Source: Atrichornis clamosus | Taxonomy: Eukaryota; Chordata; Aves; Passeriformes; Menuridae | DNA: 64,000 nucleotides | Direction: 5' to 3' | Assembly: GCA_013400975.1 (NCBI GenBank) | Contig: WBMZ01010921.1 | Span: forward strand, 29,573 to 93,572 | Shown here: positions 12,301 through 24,426 of the stretch, in pieces | Layout of the letters: every line of letters starts with the position of its first letter | How positions within the stretch are numbered: the first letter of the stretch is position 1 | The notes under the pieces: generated by a model | What the model was told of the DNA's origin: nothing | The model's database searches: none | Seen by the model: the letters and a program-made list of their open reading frames with translations, nothing else | Position numbers and translations under genes: made by a program

Positions 12301-13456
12301 TGACCCATGCTTCCTGCAGAATTCTCTCTGCTTTCCAGTAGCTGGAAAAAGCTCTTGGCTCTCCCAAGCCTTTGCTGCTTCACATGAGTTTAAAAAAAAC
12401 AGAGGATGTGTAAAAGTCTCATAACATAGTCCTAAATATACTTATTGAACCATTTTTGGTCTTTCTTTGGCTAATGTAGGATACCTGGCAATTCCTACAG
12501 CATCCTCAGGTGCCAGGGCAAGCATCCTAGAGCAAGGGGACAGTGCAGATCCCAACACATGAGCTCACTGGAGGGAGCAATTGTGAGGGTCATTAGGTAA
12601 ATTTTAACATGCTTCAAATTTAATATCAATGTTGTATTATAGGTAAAAAGCACACTTACAGTCTGTTTTTTTACTGGCAATTATCTTCTAAGAACACAAG
12701 CAAACCTTGATTTTACAAATGTCTTATGGGAACATGCAAAACTTTCATAGAAGAGGAAGCTGGGAAAGAGAGGGAGAAGTGTTGGGTTTAAATAGCTTAG
12801 GAAAACACTTGGAGATAAAAGGTTTTTTTATATGTAGAAGTCATAATGAAGTCAGAATGTTTTCCTGTTAAAAGCACTTTTTTTTAACCTTAAAAATTAT
12901 TTTCCAGGTTACTGGCACTTACAGTCCTTGGTAGATTGCTGTACATTTTACTTCTGTGAAATGACTCAACCACACACAGCATCACTGCAGCAGAACAAGA
13001 ACAACGATGCTCATCAAGCTTTTTTTATATACTGATTAATATTAAAAGAAAAACCTCAAACTTACCAGCACAGCCCAGAAAAAATCACCCGTGTTTCCGC
13101 GGTGCCTGCTTCCCATGGTAAATATGACTAAGGGGAAGAACGCCTGCTCCAGCACGTCTTGGTATGCACGTAGGGACCCGTTGCTTGAACAAGCTTTTAA
13201 TTTTTCCAGTGTTGCAAGATTTCCCAAATCCAGGATGTCAATTACAAATGTCAGCTCCCCTATCCAAGATGCTACGGCACAAATCCATTTTTACATCACT
13301 GTGCCAGAGCCTGATGTCCACAGAGGAAAATCTGCCCTCCCCCTGCTTAAAACCAGGATGTTCGGTTAGAAATGAGATTTAACAAAATACAGATTACATT
13401 ATTTATTATTTTGTCTCTGGGGGCTTTGTGCTTTCTAGTTTTTAAATTTAATTTCC

Positions 13457-14284
13457 ATGCATCTTCTAGCTTTTCTGTATACTCTGGCACACAGCTGGTG
13501 CAAACGTGCTCAGTTGCAGCTGAGAAATCATCAGTTTTGGTTTTGTGCTGAAACTGTGCCCCAGGAGCATTCCCAGCGGCCTTGGGGGAAATCCTTGTGT
13601 AGGGATGGGGCAGCCCTTACAAGAAGGATTTGCTTGGAGCGTCAGCACCCCACGCAGTGCTACAAGAGCCTGTCCTACCCAAAACCCCACTGGAGCAGCC
13701 CCGTGCTCGCTAGAGACACCCAGAGATTTCTGCATTTCACCAGGAACGCCCAGGTATGTGTGGGTTTATTGTAACCTGACTGCCCTCCACGGATGAAAAC
13801 AAGCCCTGTAACATCCTTGAGAGATGGTGATTTTCCTCTTGGGCATTTGTGTTTGGAAGGCGCTGCTCCCTCGTGTCCCTGCTGTGATCTTGCAGATGCA
13901 GTTACGAAAACAGGGGTTGCTCAACAAGCCCTTCTGCCACCCCTGAGCCCCGTCCAGGCCCGGGTGCAGCTCAGCCAGGCTGGGCTGGGGAGCTGTGCCC
14001 GGGCTCGCTGGCACTGCCGGGAGCGGTCACTGCCCGCCTCGCACACCCGCCAGCACAGGGAGCCTGCTGACCACGACCTGCTGCTGCCCCAGCCACAGCG
14101 GCACTTTCTGTACCTTCACTCCCGCTCTGTAGGAGAAAGTGGGTGTCGAAATTGTGCTCTTAAAAAGTTTGGGGCTTCAGCGCATTTCCAGAGTGAGCTG
14201 AATGGCAATAAAAGTGTGTTTGGTAAATATAAATGTGAGTATTATGAGAAAAACCTCCCTACACTTCACGCCACCCACTCTTGA
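13457..14284 (+). other. Plus-strand open frame with one internal stop, unrecognised
   Basis: In a single frame, 276 codons are broken only by TAA at 13772-13774 (105 codons before it, then a 163-codon open frame from ATG 13793). Plus-strand AATAAA-type signals lie within 80 bases either side of the end (about 14210 and 14297). I recognise no domain or family, and composition is Cys/Arg/Pro-rich as in GC-rich noncoding DNA. It could be chance, a decayed retrocopy or an antisense transcript. I do not call it a gene. Confidence 0.2.
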
Positions 14285-15104
14285 ATTATCAGATTAAATA
14301 AAGCTGACGCACAGCAACAAAAGTCAAAGCATGCTCAGCAAAGAGGCTCATTTCCTCATTTTACAGAGCTGGGTTTTTCATTTTCTCTTGAACATCCATG
14401 TTAAAGACACAGCTGAACCACACTTCAGAAAAGGATATATGTTAAGCAGACTGCTATACAATTAAAAACATTATAAAGGAGGGGAAATTCCCCTGCTTGT
14501 AGCAAAAGCAGGTGAAATTAAAGCATGGCAGGATAAGTCTTACCTTTCTTTTTGGCTTAACTGATTTCTCAAGATTCCTATACAGAGGGTGAAACCGTGT
14601 TTCACATTACAAGGACACAAATGAGTTTCTACACCTACAGTAACTTAGACTGCATTGGAGAAAAATCCAAACATTCATTAACAGCTATGCATTGTCCAGT
14701 AGGAAAAGGTGGAGCAGAAGCGCTCGCTCCTCCACGTCGGCTCACTTGAGGAATGCTGTGGATGACTTAGCTCCAGAGGTTCCTCTCTCACTCTCCATTT
14801 CTGCACTGTTCTCTCAGAAGCTTGCAAACAATATCCATTTCCCCACCACTTTTGTCACATGCCAGTAAAAATTGATTTTTCCTGCAGCGTGTCAAAGCAG
14901 CATCTGCTTTCTTCTCCTGCTTTCTGCATTCCCGTTATTGATGTCAGTGGGAAAGGGCACAGCTCAGAGAATGTGTTTTTTTAAATAACTGTTGCAGATC
15001 TCAACAGGAGAGTGGGATAAGAAGCTTACCTCTTTTCTTCTCTGTGTAATGCCAACATGCTGGCTTTTAAAAAACCGCAGTGAAAAATTTGGTGGATTTT
15101 TTTA

Positions 15105-15128
15105 CCCCCCACCCCCCCCCAAAAAAAA
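15105..15128. repeat. Poly-C / poly-A homopolymer tract
   Basis: A run of C, one A, nine C and then eight A. Such a tract is prone to sequencing and length error. Confidence 0.8.
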
Positions 15129-15941
15129 GTTAAGTGAGAAAGAAAGCTAATTTGATTCCTGCATATTTCAAAAAGTCTAATGGTTTTCAGGTAGATCAAG
15201 TGCTGGTTCTGTGAACGTCCTCTCTACAGAAAGAGACTCACTTGACTTGAGCACACAGAAGGCCCAAAAGTATGTTCTGTGTACATAATTTTTCTCCTGC
15301 TTCAATGGAATTGGAGAAAAAATCCCAAGAACCAAGTTCCTTGAAATCTTTCTGCAAATGCAGGTCCTCTCTGCAGCTTGAACGTCAGACTGGCTCGCCA
15401 CGGTCCGGGGTTAAGTGGGTTGTAGGAAACTCAATGCACTTATAAAGGTCCCTCTCAGAAGGGGCTATTTCACAGTAAGGTTATGGATTGACCGAGATAT
15501 ACGAGTGCTTTTACCAGTCACTGGCCATCTCCTCTACAACCAGTTCCCTTTCTGACATTGCCCAACCATCTGGACAGTTAAAAGAATCGGAAACAGCAGA
15601 ACGCCTGTGTAAGAGACGCATTTGCAGTCCAACACAAACTCTTAGGACCACCGTAAAACCTCTTCTGCATCGCCACGGCTGGGCCGACACAGCTCCCCAT
15701 GCTGTTACTCAGCAATTTCCATCAGACAACCTTGCTTGCACGCAACTCTTTGTCAGCTCAAAGATGCCACCCTCAGAATCCACCACAGCTGGTCTTCGTC
15801 TGTGCAATCGAGAAGGCGGGTTCGTGTTCTGGAAAAAGCAGCTCTTCTTCAGACAAAGGAGATCCATGGAAAGAGTACACAACAATAGGAATGAGAAATG
15901 AAAAAAACGGAAAAAGGGCCAGGAAGGAGCATGGATTCCTT

Positions 15942-16051
15942 TCAGGTTTTGTTCTCGTCGTACATGTCCAAGGCAGGCTCGATGGTTGAGAACTCGCTCT
16001 CGTAGACCAGGCTTCGAGGGGACAGAGAGTTACGATGGAAGAAGTGACTGC
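15942..16051 (-). CDS. RNF130: Candidate RNF130 exon 9, alternative C-terminal tail
   Basis: A strong acceptor (CTAAT branch-like sequence, then a T/C-rich tract ending CTCTTGCAGGCAG) lies here on the gene strand. Using the second AG (exon from 16047), exon 8 joins in frame to a 34-codon tail (HFFHRNSLSPRSLVYESEFS, then TIEPALDMYDENKT) ending TGA at 15942-15944, for a 456-residue protein. Using the first AG (exon from 16051) after exon 8 gives EQSLLPS and a stop. The long tail has third codon positions rich in G/C although the surroundings are AT-rich, which suggests real coding. I do not know this tail from a database. It might instead be the last exon of an unrecognised gene. Confidence 0.55.
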
Positions 16052-17825
16052 CTGCAAGAGGTAGAACAAAACCACATTAGGAACACACAGGAGCAATGTA
16101 AGAACTGAGTAAAGCATCTTCACACCCCGGTGCTGGCTGCAAACACAGGACACTTGGAAAAAATAGCTGCCCTTTAACATAAACCAGTAACAACCATACA
16201 AAGTATTTCACCTCTGTTTGTTTGCTTCCCCTGCAATTTAAAGCAACTGCTTTCCATATGCATGAACTGTCTCACCTCAAATGGCTCTTTCAGATAAAAC
16301 AGGTCAAGCCTGAGCAAGGCTGGGGCAGGCCGAGGTTTTGCACTCAGGGCTGGCTGTTGATTTACAGCCTTGTAAATCAGGGATGTGATTCCTTGGGAAA
16401 CCCAGAAACCTTTGCTTGGCACCAAAGCATTGTGTCAGGCACCAGCACAAAGCGCTGGTCGAAAAAGGATCAAAAGGAACCAGCAGGCAGAGCAAGGAGC
16501 TCCCCATGGATCATCCCACCAATCCTGCTGGAAGCCTGACCTCCTCCAGAGCTCAGCAACCTCCATCCACCTGAGTCACCTTCTAGAACCATGCACCTAG
16601 GTATTTCCTTACGTTTATCCAAAGAAGACACAACCCTCTTCTCCAACATTGGCAATACCCAAAACAAGCACCAAGCAGCTGTTGATAAAGTGGGGAGTGG
16701 AAATTCATTTTTTTCCCTCAGTGGCCTGGCATTCCTGTGGCTCTCTGAATCCACCAATGTGTTTTGCAAGGAGCCCAGCCTTTCTGCTGTGCAAACGATT
16801 CTTTCTGAAAGCATCTCAGCAGATCAGGCCCTCGGCCAAAACGCTTCATTACCTGGTTTCTTGATCCCAGGGGGGATTAGCTGGGAGCAAGGCTACTTAG
16901 ATTACAATATGCCAGGCAGCTACATGAGCCAAACTGGAGACAACTGAAAAGCTTCCAGGTTCATCAAGAAGGCACTGAGCAAACCAAGGTGCCTCCAGTT
17001 TCAGGCATCAGTGAAGCAAGATGCTTAGGTAATTGTAGTTTTAACACTGGCTGATTTTAGGTGCTTAAATTCCCCTCTCCTTGTCAAATTTTGAGCCCAG
17101 CCTGAAATAAATACCCCAGTCTGAAATAAAGAGCTTACAGAAGATATGAAAATAGAAGAATTCAGCTGCTATTGTCCAAAACATTTCTTCTTCCCCACTC
17201 ACCCGAAAGACACACTCAGAAAAGACAAAACATAAATCCTTATTAGAATAGAAATATAAACTGGAGTTGTAACCAAATGCATAGAATTATTGAAAGAGCA
17301 AAGGAGAAGATGAATTTTGCACTCATCAAAGCAGAGGCCTCACAACAGCACTGGTTGGAAGAGCCAGGGACACTGCAGACAGGCTCCATGCAAACCCCTA
17401 CAGGGAGCTGTGCCAGTGAGCTGCCATCCTGGTCTGCAGCAAACTCCATCCTGAGCTGCACAGAGATTGTGTGCCCGGGTCAAATCCTTGCTAAGAACAG
17501 CAGGAAGTGAGCAGAGCAACGAATCTGCTGCTCTTTTACCAGCAAAAGTCAGTACACACACTTGCTCCACCATTCACAGTGAAAACAGGAAGTTCTCAAA
17601 AGCAAATTAATTTATTTTTGATCTTGTTGTTGACTGAAACATCAGTGAAATTAGTAGGTACATGGCATAGGAGTGAATTGTTCACTCTGCCAGAAGCATA
17701 TATCCAGGTACTTGGAATATACTTTGCAGAAGCAGTCGGTGGGGAATGACAAACGCCCATTTTCTAGATCTGAACCCTCCCCCACATTTACAGGTTTCTA
17801 AAGCTGGGCAATGCTTAAAATCAAA

Positions 17826-17846
17826 TCAAATAAATAAATAAATAAA
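17826..17846. repeat. AAAT microsatellite
   Basis: About five copies of AAAT lie about 65 bases upstream of a CR1 3' end, in intron 8 of RNF130. Confidence 0.85.
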
Positions 17847-17910
17847 GGTTGAGTGTTTGAGGGAACATGAAGTTGGAACTGTGACTTCCAGATGATCACA
17901 GTCTGTCTCC

Positions 17911-17967
17911 AACAGTTGGACTTGATGATCTTGGAGGTCTTTTCCAACCGTAATGATTCTATGATTC
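17911..17967 (+). mobile_element. CR1 LINE 3' end
   Basis: The block ttggacttgatgatcttgg, then aggtcttttccaacc and the tail atgattctatgattc is the canonical avian CR1 3' end in plus orientation. It is a severely 5'-truncated copy. Confidence 0.9.
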
Positions 17968-19045
17968 AAACAAAAAACCTGCTTTGAAATTATACCAGAC
18001 AAAATTGATTTCAAGATTGTCATATGGGTCAGGATCATTTAATTTTTGATGAGTGAGTTCTCATTTTGCAGTTGAAATAAGCTGTGAATATTGGATATTT
18101 CATCTCCCTTTTCTCCACCTGCTGCAATGTTACACACAACCAATGCTCAAACAAACCAAAGGGGATTCTAAAAGCTTGATCCTGCTTCTGTTTTTATAAC
18201 ACAAAATACAAACATGAGATTAGGAAGCAGACAGCTCAGCCTGTCATTTCCTCTGTGCGTGCCCAGACTTCCACTCTAGCAGGTTCGTGGGAGAGATTTA
18301 ATCAACAGGCAGACAGGTCATATGACAACAAAAATTTTATATTAATCTGAAAATAGGCAGTGTATATCCAACACCTCTAAAATTCTTTACTGTGATGTTT
18401 TTGTCCTTCTTGACAAAAGAAATTTAAGCCACCCACTTCCAGGGAGGCTGAATGTTTTCATCCAGATAGACATCTCTTGGCTTCCATACCACTTTTGAGA
18501 TACATCGTTCATTGTTTTCCTAAATGTCTCCTTTCCCATCCAGTGCAGCCAGCCCAGGGCTGAGAATCCAGCTGCTGCTCTGTGTTTTTCAACACTCAAT
18601 CTTCAGGTGCTCTATTAACCAGGTCAGGAGCACTGACCACAGCTTATGGCTGGAGCAGCAGACTCAGCAGGGCAGAGCAACCCAGCCACGCTCCTCTTAA
18701 TGCAGAAAATTGCTACTGTTTGTTTAAAAATGTGGCGTCAGTCCAGCTGATAAATTTACTGAATAAATGTATTTTATGGACAAGTACAAACATCCGCAGT
18801 TCCAAATTCAGCTTATGAGTCTGTTCTGCCTATTTTGCACTTGCCAAGAAAGATCAAGATTTACCCCTTAGGTATGGAAAACAAATGGGAAGGCTGCATG
18901 CAGCTTGAACACGTGGAAATGAATCCTTCAGTGCTCTCTGCTGCTACTCTTCATTACAAGCTTTGAAAGAACTTTTCATATAACTTGCAACGAGTCTGAA
19001 AATAAACATACTACCCCAGAATTATCTTTATACCCACCATAGGAT

Positions 19046-19506
19046 GGTACAAAGCTTGACACTGTGTCCCACAGCATTCTCCTGGAGAAACTGGCTGCCC
19101 ATGGCTTGGACAGGTGCACTGTTCGTGTGTTAAGAACTGCCTGGATGGCTTGGCCCCGAGAGTGGTGGGGAATGGAGTTACATCCAGGCAGTGTCTGCTC
19201 ACCAGGGGTGTCCTCCAGGGCTCTGCCTGGGGCCAGCCCTGGTTAATCTCTTTATTGATGATCTGAATGAGGGGATCAAGTGCACCCTCAGTCAGTTTGC
19301 AGCTGCCAGCAAGTTGGGCTGATCTGCTGCAGGGCAGGAAGGCTCCACAGAGGGATCTGGATAGACTGGATCAAGGTATTCAAAAGACATTTAGATGTGG
19401 CACTTGGGGACGTGGCTTAGTGGTGGGCTGGGCAGTGCTGGGTTAATGGTTGCACTTGATGATCTTTGAGGGCTTTTCCAACCTAAGTGATTCTATGATT
19501 CTGTGA
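19046..19506 (+). mobile_element. CR1 LINE fragment with partial reverse-transcriptase region and 3' end
   Basis: The 5' part encodes a degenerate CR1 reverse-transcriptase stretch (DTVSHSILLEKLAAHGLDRC), then runs through a frameshift into the gtcctccagggctctgcct and tctttattgatgatctgaa blocks. It then jumps to the CR1 3' region (catttagatgtggcact, gatgatctttgagggcttt, tail gattctatgattctgtg). The jump indicates an internal deletion. It is inactive. Confidence 0.9.
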
Positions 19507-22116
19507 AAGACTTTGGGAATTTCCTTCTTGTGTCTATTCAGAGTAAAAAAAAGAGTTTCTGGGATGATGCAGAATCCATCCTTGAACATATTTATTTCAT
19601 TAACAGATAAATATACATTGATTGTCTGACCTCTAAGTAATCTAGCAAAAGTTGTACCATTATTAACACTTTGTTGAGACAATTGTTAGAAGCTCAAAAG
19701 AAAAGTTAGAAAAGATGATGCTGAGTTATTTGAATCTTCTGTGGAGGGAAATGCACTAGAAAGTCCTGTCAACCCTTTCATTCCAAATATCACTCAACTT
19801 CTCCTTCTGCTGCTGTTCTGAAGAAGAAACATGAACTGGAACTGTTATGGTGCCTTTTGCAACTGGGTCACCACACTGTGCAGGCTGTCGCTGTGCATCC
19901 CTCCCAACAGCATTAAACAGTACTTAAGGAATTTTGTTTCAGGAGACAAGCACAAACTTACCAGTTTTACTATTGCTGTTGAGAGATGAGTGAAAAAAAC
20001 ATGTATCATAGCTTGTTCCCTAAATCATGCTCTAACCACATTCCTCCATTTTTGCCAACACCACTCAGTTGACACACGCTATACCTTTACAAGCACACAT
20101 CCCTCAGACACAGTATGTTTGAGGTTTTTTTCTTCTCATGACTAAGTCCAAAGGGGTTTTCCAGTCTTTCAAAATGCACTTACTGCTCTATTGATTTGTT
20201 TTCATATTTCTTTCAGAATTTCACAAGGACACATTGAAGAAGAATTCTATTAAATGCACTGAAGCTATCACATTCTTCATTGCTTGTTATAAAAGCTGCC
20301 TTCTCAGCTGAAGTCTGATGGACAAATAAGAATTAAGAAACTATTTTAATGCAGCATCTGGCTGTGTTCCTGAATTCTAAAAGTGCCTATACATAAAAAT
20401 AAAATTAAATTAAATCCTCCAGTTCCCAGTACATAAAAAAATTCAATCTTACAGTAAAATTGCTTCTCTCTGTTCATTTAATTAAATTAGAAAGCATTCA
20501 GTTACTACATCTTGATCCGAGAACAACAAAAACAACCAAACGCAGAATAGGTTTTAACTTCTGTCAATTAGTTTTTCCTTCCCGACTTGTTACCTTCATT
20601 TACCCATCTCGTTAAGTCAAACATCAGCATTTGGCTGCGACTCAGGCCCGCCTGTTTTAACTGACTGTTGTGAAATTACTCACACAGGGCTTGCATAAGT
20701 CAACTTGTGTGCAACAGCCAGAGTGAGGACAGCGAGATGTTCTCCCTCTGCCTCCCCGCCAGCACAGAAGCCATGGCAAGAAGGGACATGCACAGAGTTT
20801 CTACATTAAAGAGCATTATCAATCTTCCATGATCTGAATTTGAACCAAAACTAACCCCTGTCACTGATATGAAAGGAGGCTTCACACACGGCAGTGGGGG
20901 AAACGTTATGTTTTCACTTGTTATTAGGAAGGAAGAAGTGGTTTAGAGCAGCTTCACTTTTATCAAAAGGAGGGCAGGGTGAAAGTAAAAGACAGAAAAG
21001 ATTTATGATTTGTATTTTGAGCCAATAGCACTGCATACCTCCAGCAATGCCTGGCCTCAAGGCAAAAATCATACTGCAGTGCTCCCAGGGCCAAATGGGA
21101 GTGTTACAGGAGGAGAAACTGATAAAATGTTCTTATTTCACATTAATTCTCAGCCAGAGTCAAGGGAAGTCCATTATAGCAGAATGCTTGGCCCAGCTTT
21201 TTTCCCTAACAAGCTGGTATGGAATGATTGCTAATAACACTTGTTAGTCACTTCAGTGGCAGTTACTTGGGTGGCATCATAACAATGGCACTGCATGAGA
21301 ATTCCACTAGTTAGCCTGTGTCCCAAATGAATGGAGAATCATAGAGATCCGCAAACATAAAATCATTCAAAGGAAATAAAGTACCTTGTAAAATTTACAA
21401 AATGCTCTCAGATTTGTGTACTAACACAGAAAGCCCAAGAAAAATGAAATTCTCACAGAGTAAGATTTCATAATTAAAGTTTTTTTTATTTCTTCACTTT
21501 TTCCTTAATACAAAGCTTTGGCATCAGCAAATTTTATGAAAAAATAGAATGTACTAAATAATTGCTTGTGCTGCATGATCGATAAATGATGCATAAAAAT
21601 AGGTGTCTCTCTCCAAGGCAATCGGCCGGAAAGCGTTTCTTCAATACCATTCTGCTCTGCAGGGCAGAAAAAAAAAGGAACAAAAAATTTATGTTAAATA
21701 CTGCCAATACTAAAAAAAGAACCAAAACCCTGTAAAAGTAAGCTAGTGAAAAATGACTAATTACACAAGGCCAGAGCATTAAGAGAGGTCTGTCACATCA
21801 TTCCTACAAGACAGCCAGAGGTCTGAGCACTTCTAAGGACTCCTTCTTTTGAGGACACTCCATCTGCTACTGAAAACTTTCCCCAAGTGGTGCTATCCAA
21901 CACTTGGACTTTCTGGGCTTAACTCCACAGTCACACAGTAATTTCTGACCGTTCCCTAAGAAGCAAGGCAAAATGTGCTGCTTCTATTCCTTTCAAACAC
22001 TGCCTAAATCTTTTAATAGTAATACTGCAAGGATACTTTGAGACCAAGAGAAAGCAACTGATTCCTTATTTTATCACTTAGACAACGTTTACTTTTGTCA
22101 CAACTGTTTAAAAATG

Positions 22117-22162
22117 CATGTGTGTGTGTGTATATACATACACACAAACATACATATACACA
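22117..22162. repeat. TG/CA tract, near-palindromic
   Basis: A TG run passes through TATATA into a CA-type run, so the two halves could fold into an imperfect hairpin. It is a probable microsatellite. Confidence 0.75.
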
Positions 22163-24426
22163 GTTAAATATGTATTTACTCACAACTCCAGAACTATTGC
22201 TCTAAGTAAATATGTTTAAGCTGTGGTGAGGACATAGAAAAAAAAGGTACAGGATATGTTTTAGGTGAATTTTAAAGCAGAATATTTGGTGCCTTTTACT
22301 TGTATCAGCATATTACATGGCCTCATTCTTGCTACTGTTGTTTTTTAGTAAGAAAAACCCCTCAGATTCCTCTTGAAACACTACCACAACAAAGGCAGGG
22401 TATGCCAGCACTGCTTTTTTTATGGAGAGCAGCATAAAAAGCAGGTGTGCTATTTAGCAGAAGTGAGAAGGAGTTGCCACATATCTGGCATGATATTCAG
22501 CCCAGGAAATTCTTTGTCCGGCAATGGGAAGGTGTCAATGGAACAATAAAGCTAAGCATTAGTGTCATTTTAAACTGTCTAAAATGAGTAGTTGAATACA
22601 GCAGCACTTGTGGAGGCTGCTCAGATCCCAAAGGATTCAGACAGAGATGTTGAGGTTAAAGGCTACAGCGAGGTACCTCTGTTACCCAAATAAGTGATTT
22701 TTGACAGCTCTGGCTTCTGTGGTTGTGAGTTTTCTCAAGTCTGTCTCCAGTACACACTTGATGTGCTCGTATTTCAATTCCTATCACTTGGAAAAGGAGT
22801 TCTCCTTGTATCAACACACCCTTTGTTTGTACTGAGGGAACATCACTGTGAAAACACTTTGCTGGAGGCCCTAAGTCCTTGCCAATGTGCAGCAGTTTGT
22901 CCTTCCAGTAAAAACAGTCCCAGATCCCACTGAGGAACAAAAAGAAGAGCTGCAGATCAAGGCCGAAATGCAGCTGCTATCAGTGCCCACATCTGGATGA
23001 GACTACATGGGCTACAGCTCCTCCTCCTTCCCAGTGACGTGCAAGTGCCCAGAAATGCTGACATTCCCGTTTTACAGCTCATCTTGCTCCGTGCTTTCCC
23101 AAGCTACTTTCCTGGGCAGATTAACTATGTTCAGCTGCAGCTATGTTGCCAAGTTGCTGATTGATGGCTACAATTTCAAGATTTTGATAAATGGAAGAAA
23201 AATAATAATCAGGAGACTTGATAGGGCAACTTGAATTTCTACAGGTTTTCTCCATGAAGCCTTTTTGGAAACAGGAGGAAAGGAAGATTTGCAAATTAGT
23301 GTTAATAAGAGATTCCTGGTGACCAATATTATGGCCCCTCCTGAGGAGGATTAGCTTGAGACTGTCTAAAATTTTACACTGGAGACTATTAGACATGTTT
23401 CCATCTTATACTTTGCAAATAGTTATAAAAGTAGAAAAAAAATACAACTCCCTTCTTTCTCTTATCTCAAGGAAAAAACCCAAAGAAAATGTTTATAAAG
23501 TTACATTTTCAGGCTGCATTCCTTTGTATCTCATTCTCTCTTCTGGTAGAGAGATCAGCATATTAACAGAAACTCAGCTGTGTCAAGATGTTCAGAGATA
23601 AAGAAAGATGTTGATACTTTGCCATTCCAAATAAAGAAATTATGATTAAACATATATAATGAGCCCAGACATTCTGTACACCTACCTGAAAATAACTAGA
23701 TGTACCTAGTTAATAGATCTGCAGAATAGATTTATACTTGCCCACACACAGAACTATAAAAAAAGACTGAAAGTAATCTGCTAGGTAAGTTCATGTCCAG
23801 TCTGTCTGAAGGGAGGCTGGGGATTTCTATATAAATTCAGAAAGCAGGAAAGCAAGCATCCCTTCATTTAGGAGAGAAAAAACAGTACTGCATTCATTGC
23901 TTTCATCTCTCCCCCTCTCCTAAAATCGAAAAGGTGGTTTTCTATTTAAACACCTTTTTTTTTCCCCCTTAGCTGAAAGTGAGCCAACTAGGAATACAGA
24001 TTTTTTTTTTTTTTTAATATGAAATTTGACTATAAAATTGAAGTGTCAAAAGTAACTGCTGGTAGTATTTTTTGTCTCTGCCAGGTAAATTTTGAACATG
24101 GGAATCTAATGGCAGAAATCTAATGTTTACGTGGACCATTGATCAAAAACTGAACATAAATATTCTCTCTTCACCTGTTCATGTCTCTACTTAGCAAAGA
24201 GATTTCCTCAGACAATCCAGCTAAATATAAATTAAAAGGGATATTAGATGTTACCCTGAAACTACTGTTGACAGAGACACTTGCAATTGAGAAAAGTGGG
24301 AAATGAATTTGATTCCTTGAAAACTACATTTTTCCCCTTCTCTGTTCTCTAGGTATTTATTCCCAATGTTGTCCATGACACAGACCCACCAGAAAGACCC
24401 ACAGAAACATCTGAATATTTACTTAC

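Larger units (their letters stand above)
8363..15941. other. Region between TBC1D9B and RNF130; possibly includes RNF130 long 3'UTR
   Basis: No protein-coding exon of a known family is recognised in these 7.6 kb. The part above about 9360 may be a long RNF130 3'UTR, because it lies directly downstream of the candidate terminal exon and ends at a good minus-strand poly(A) signal. A locally GC-rich stretch (about 13540-14110) contains a plus-strand open frame, described separately. Other contents are a C/A homopolymer run at 15105-15128 and short imperfect duplications (for example about 11150-11185). Confidence 0.6.
16048..24426 (-). other. RNF130 intron 8 (or downstream region if exon 8 is last)
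   Basis: 8.4 kb, mostly AT-rich. It contains two CR1 fragments (17911-17967 and 19046-19506), an AAAT microsatellite (17826-17846), a TG/CA tract (22117-22162) and a T15 run (24001-24015). If exon 8 is terminal, the part just below 24427 is 3'UTR. No exon or RNA gene is otherwise recognised. Confidence 0.65.
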
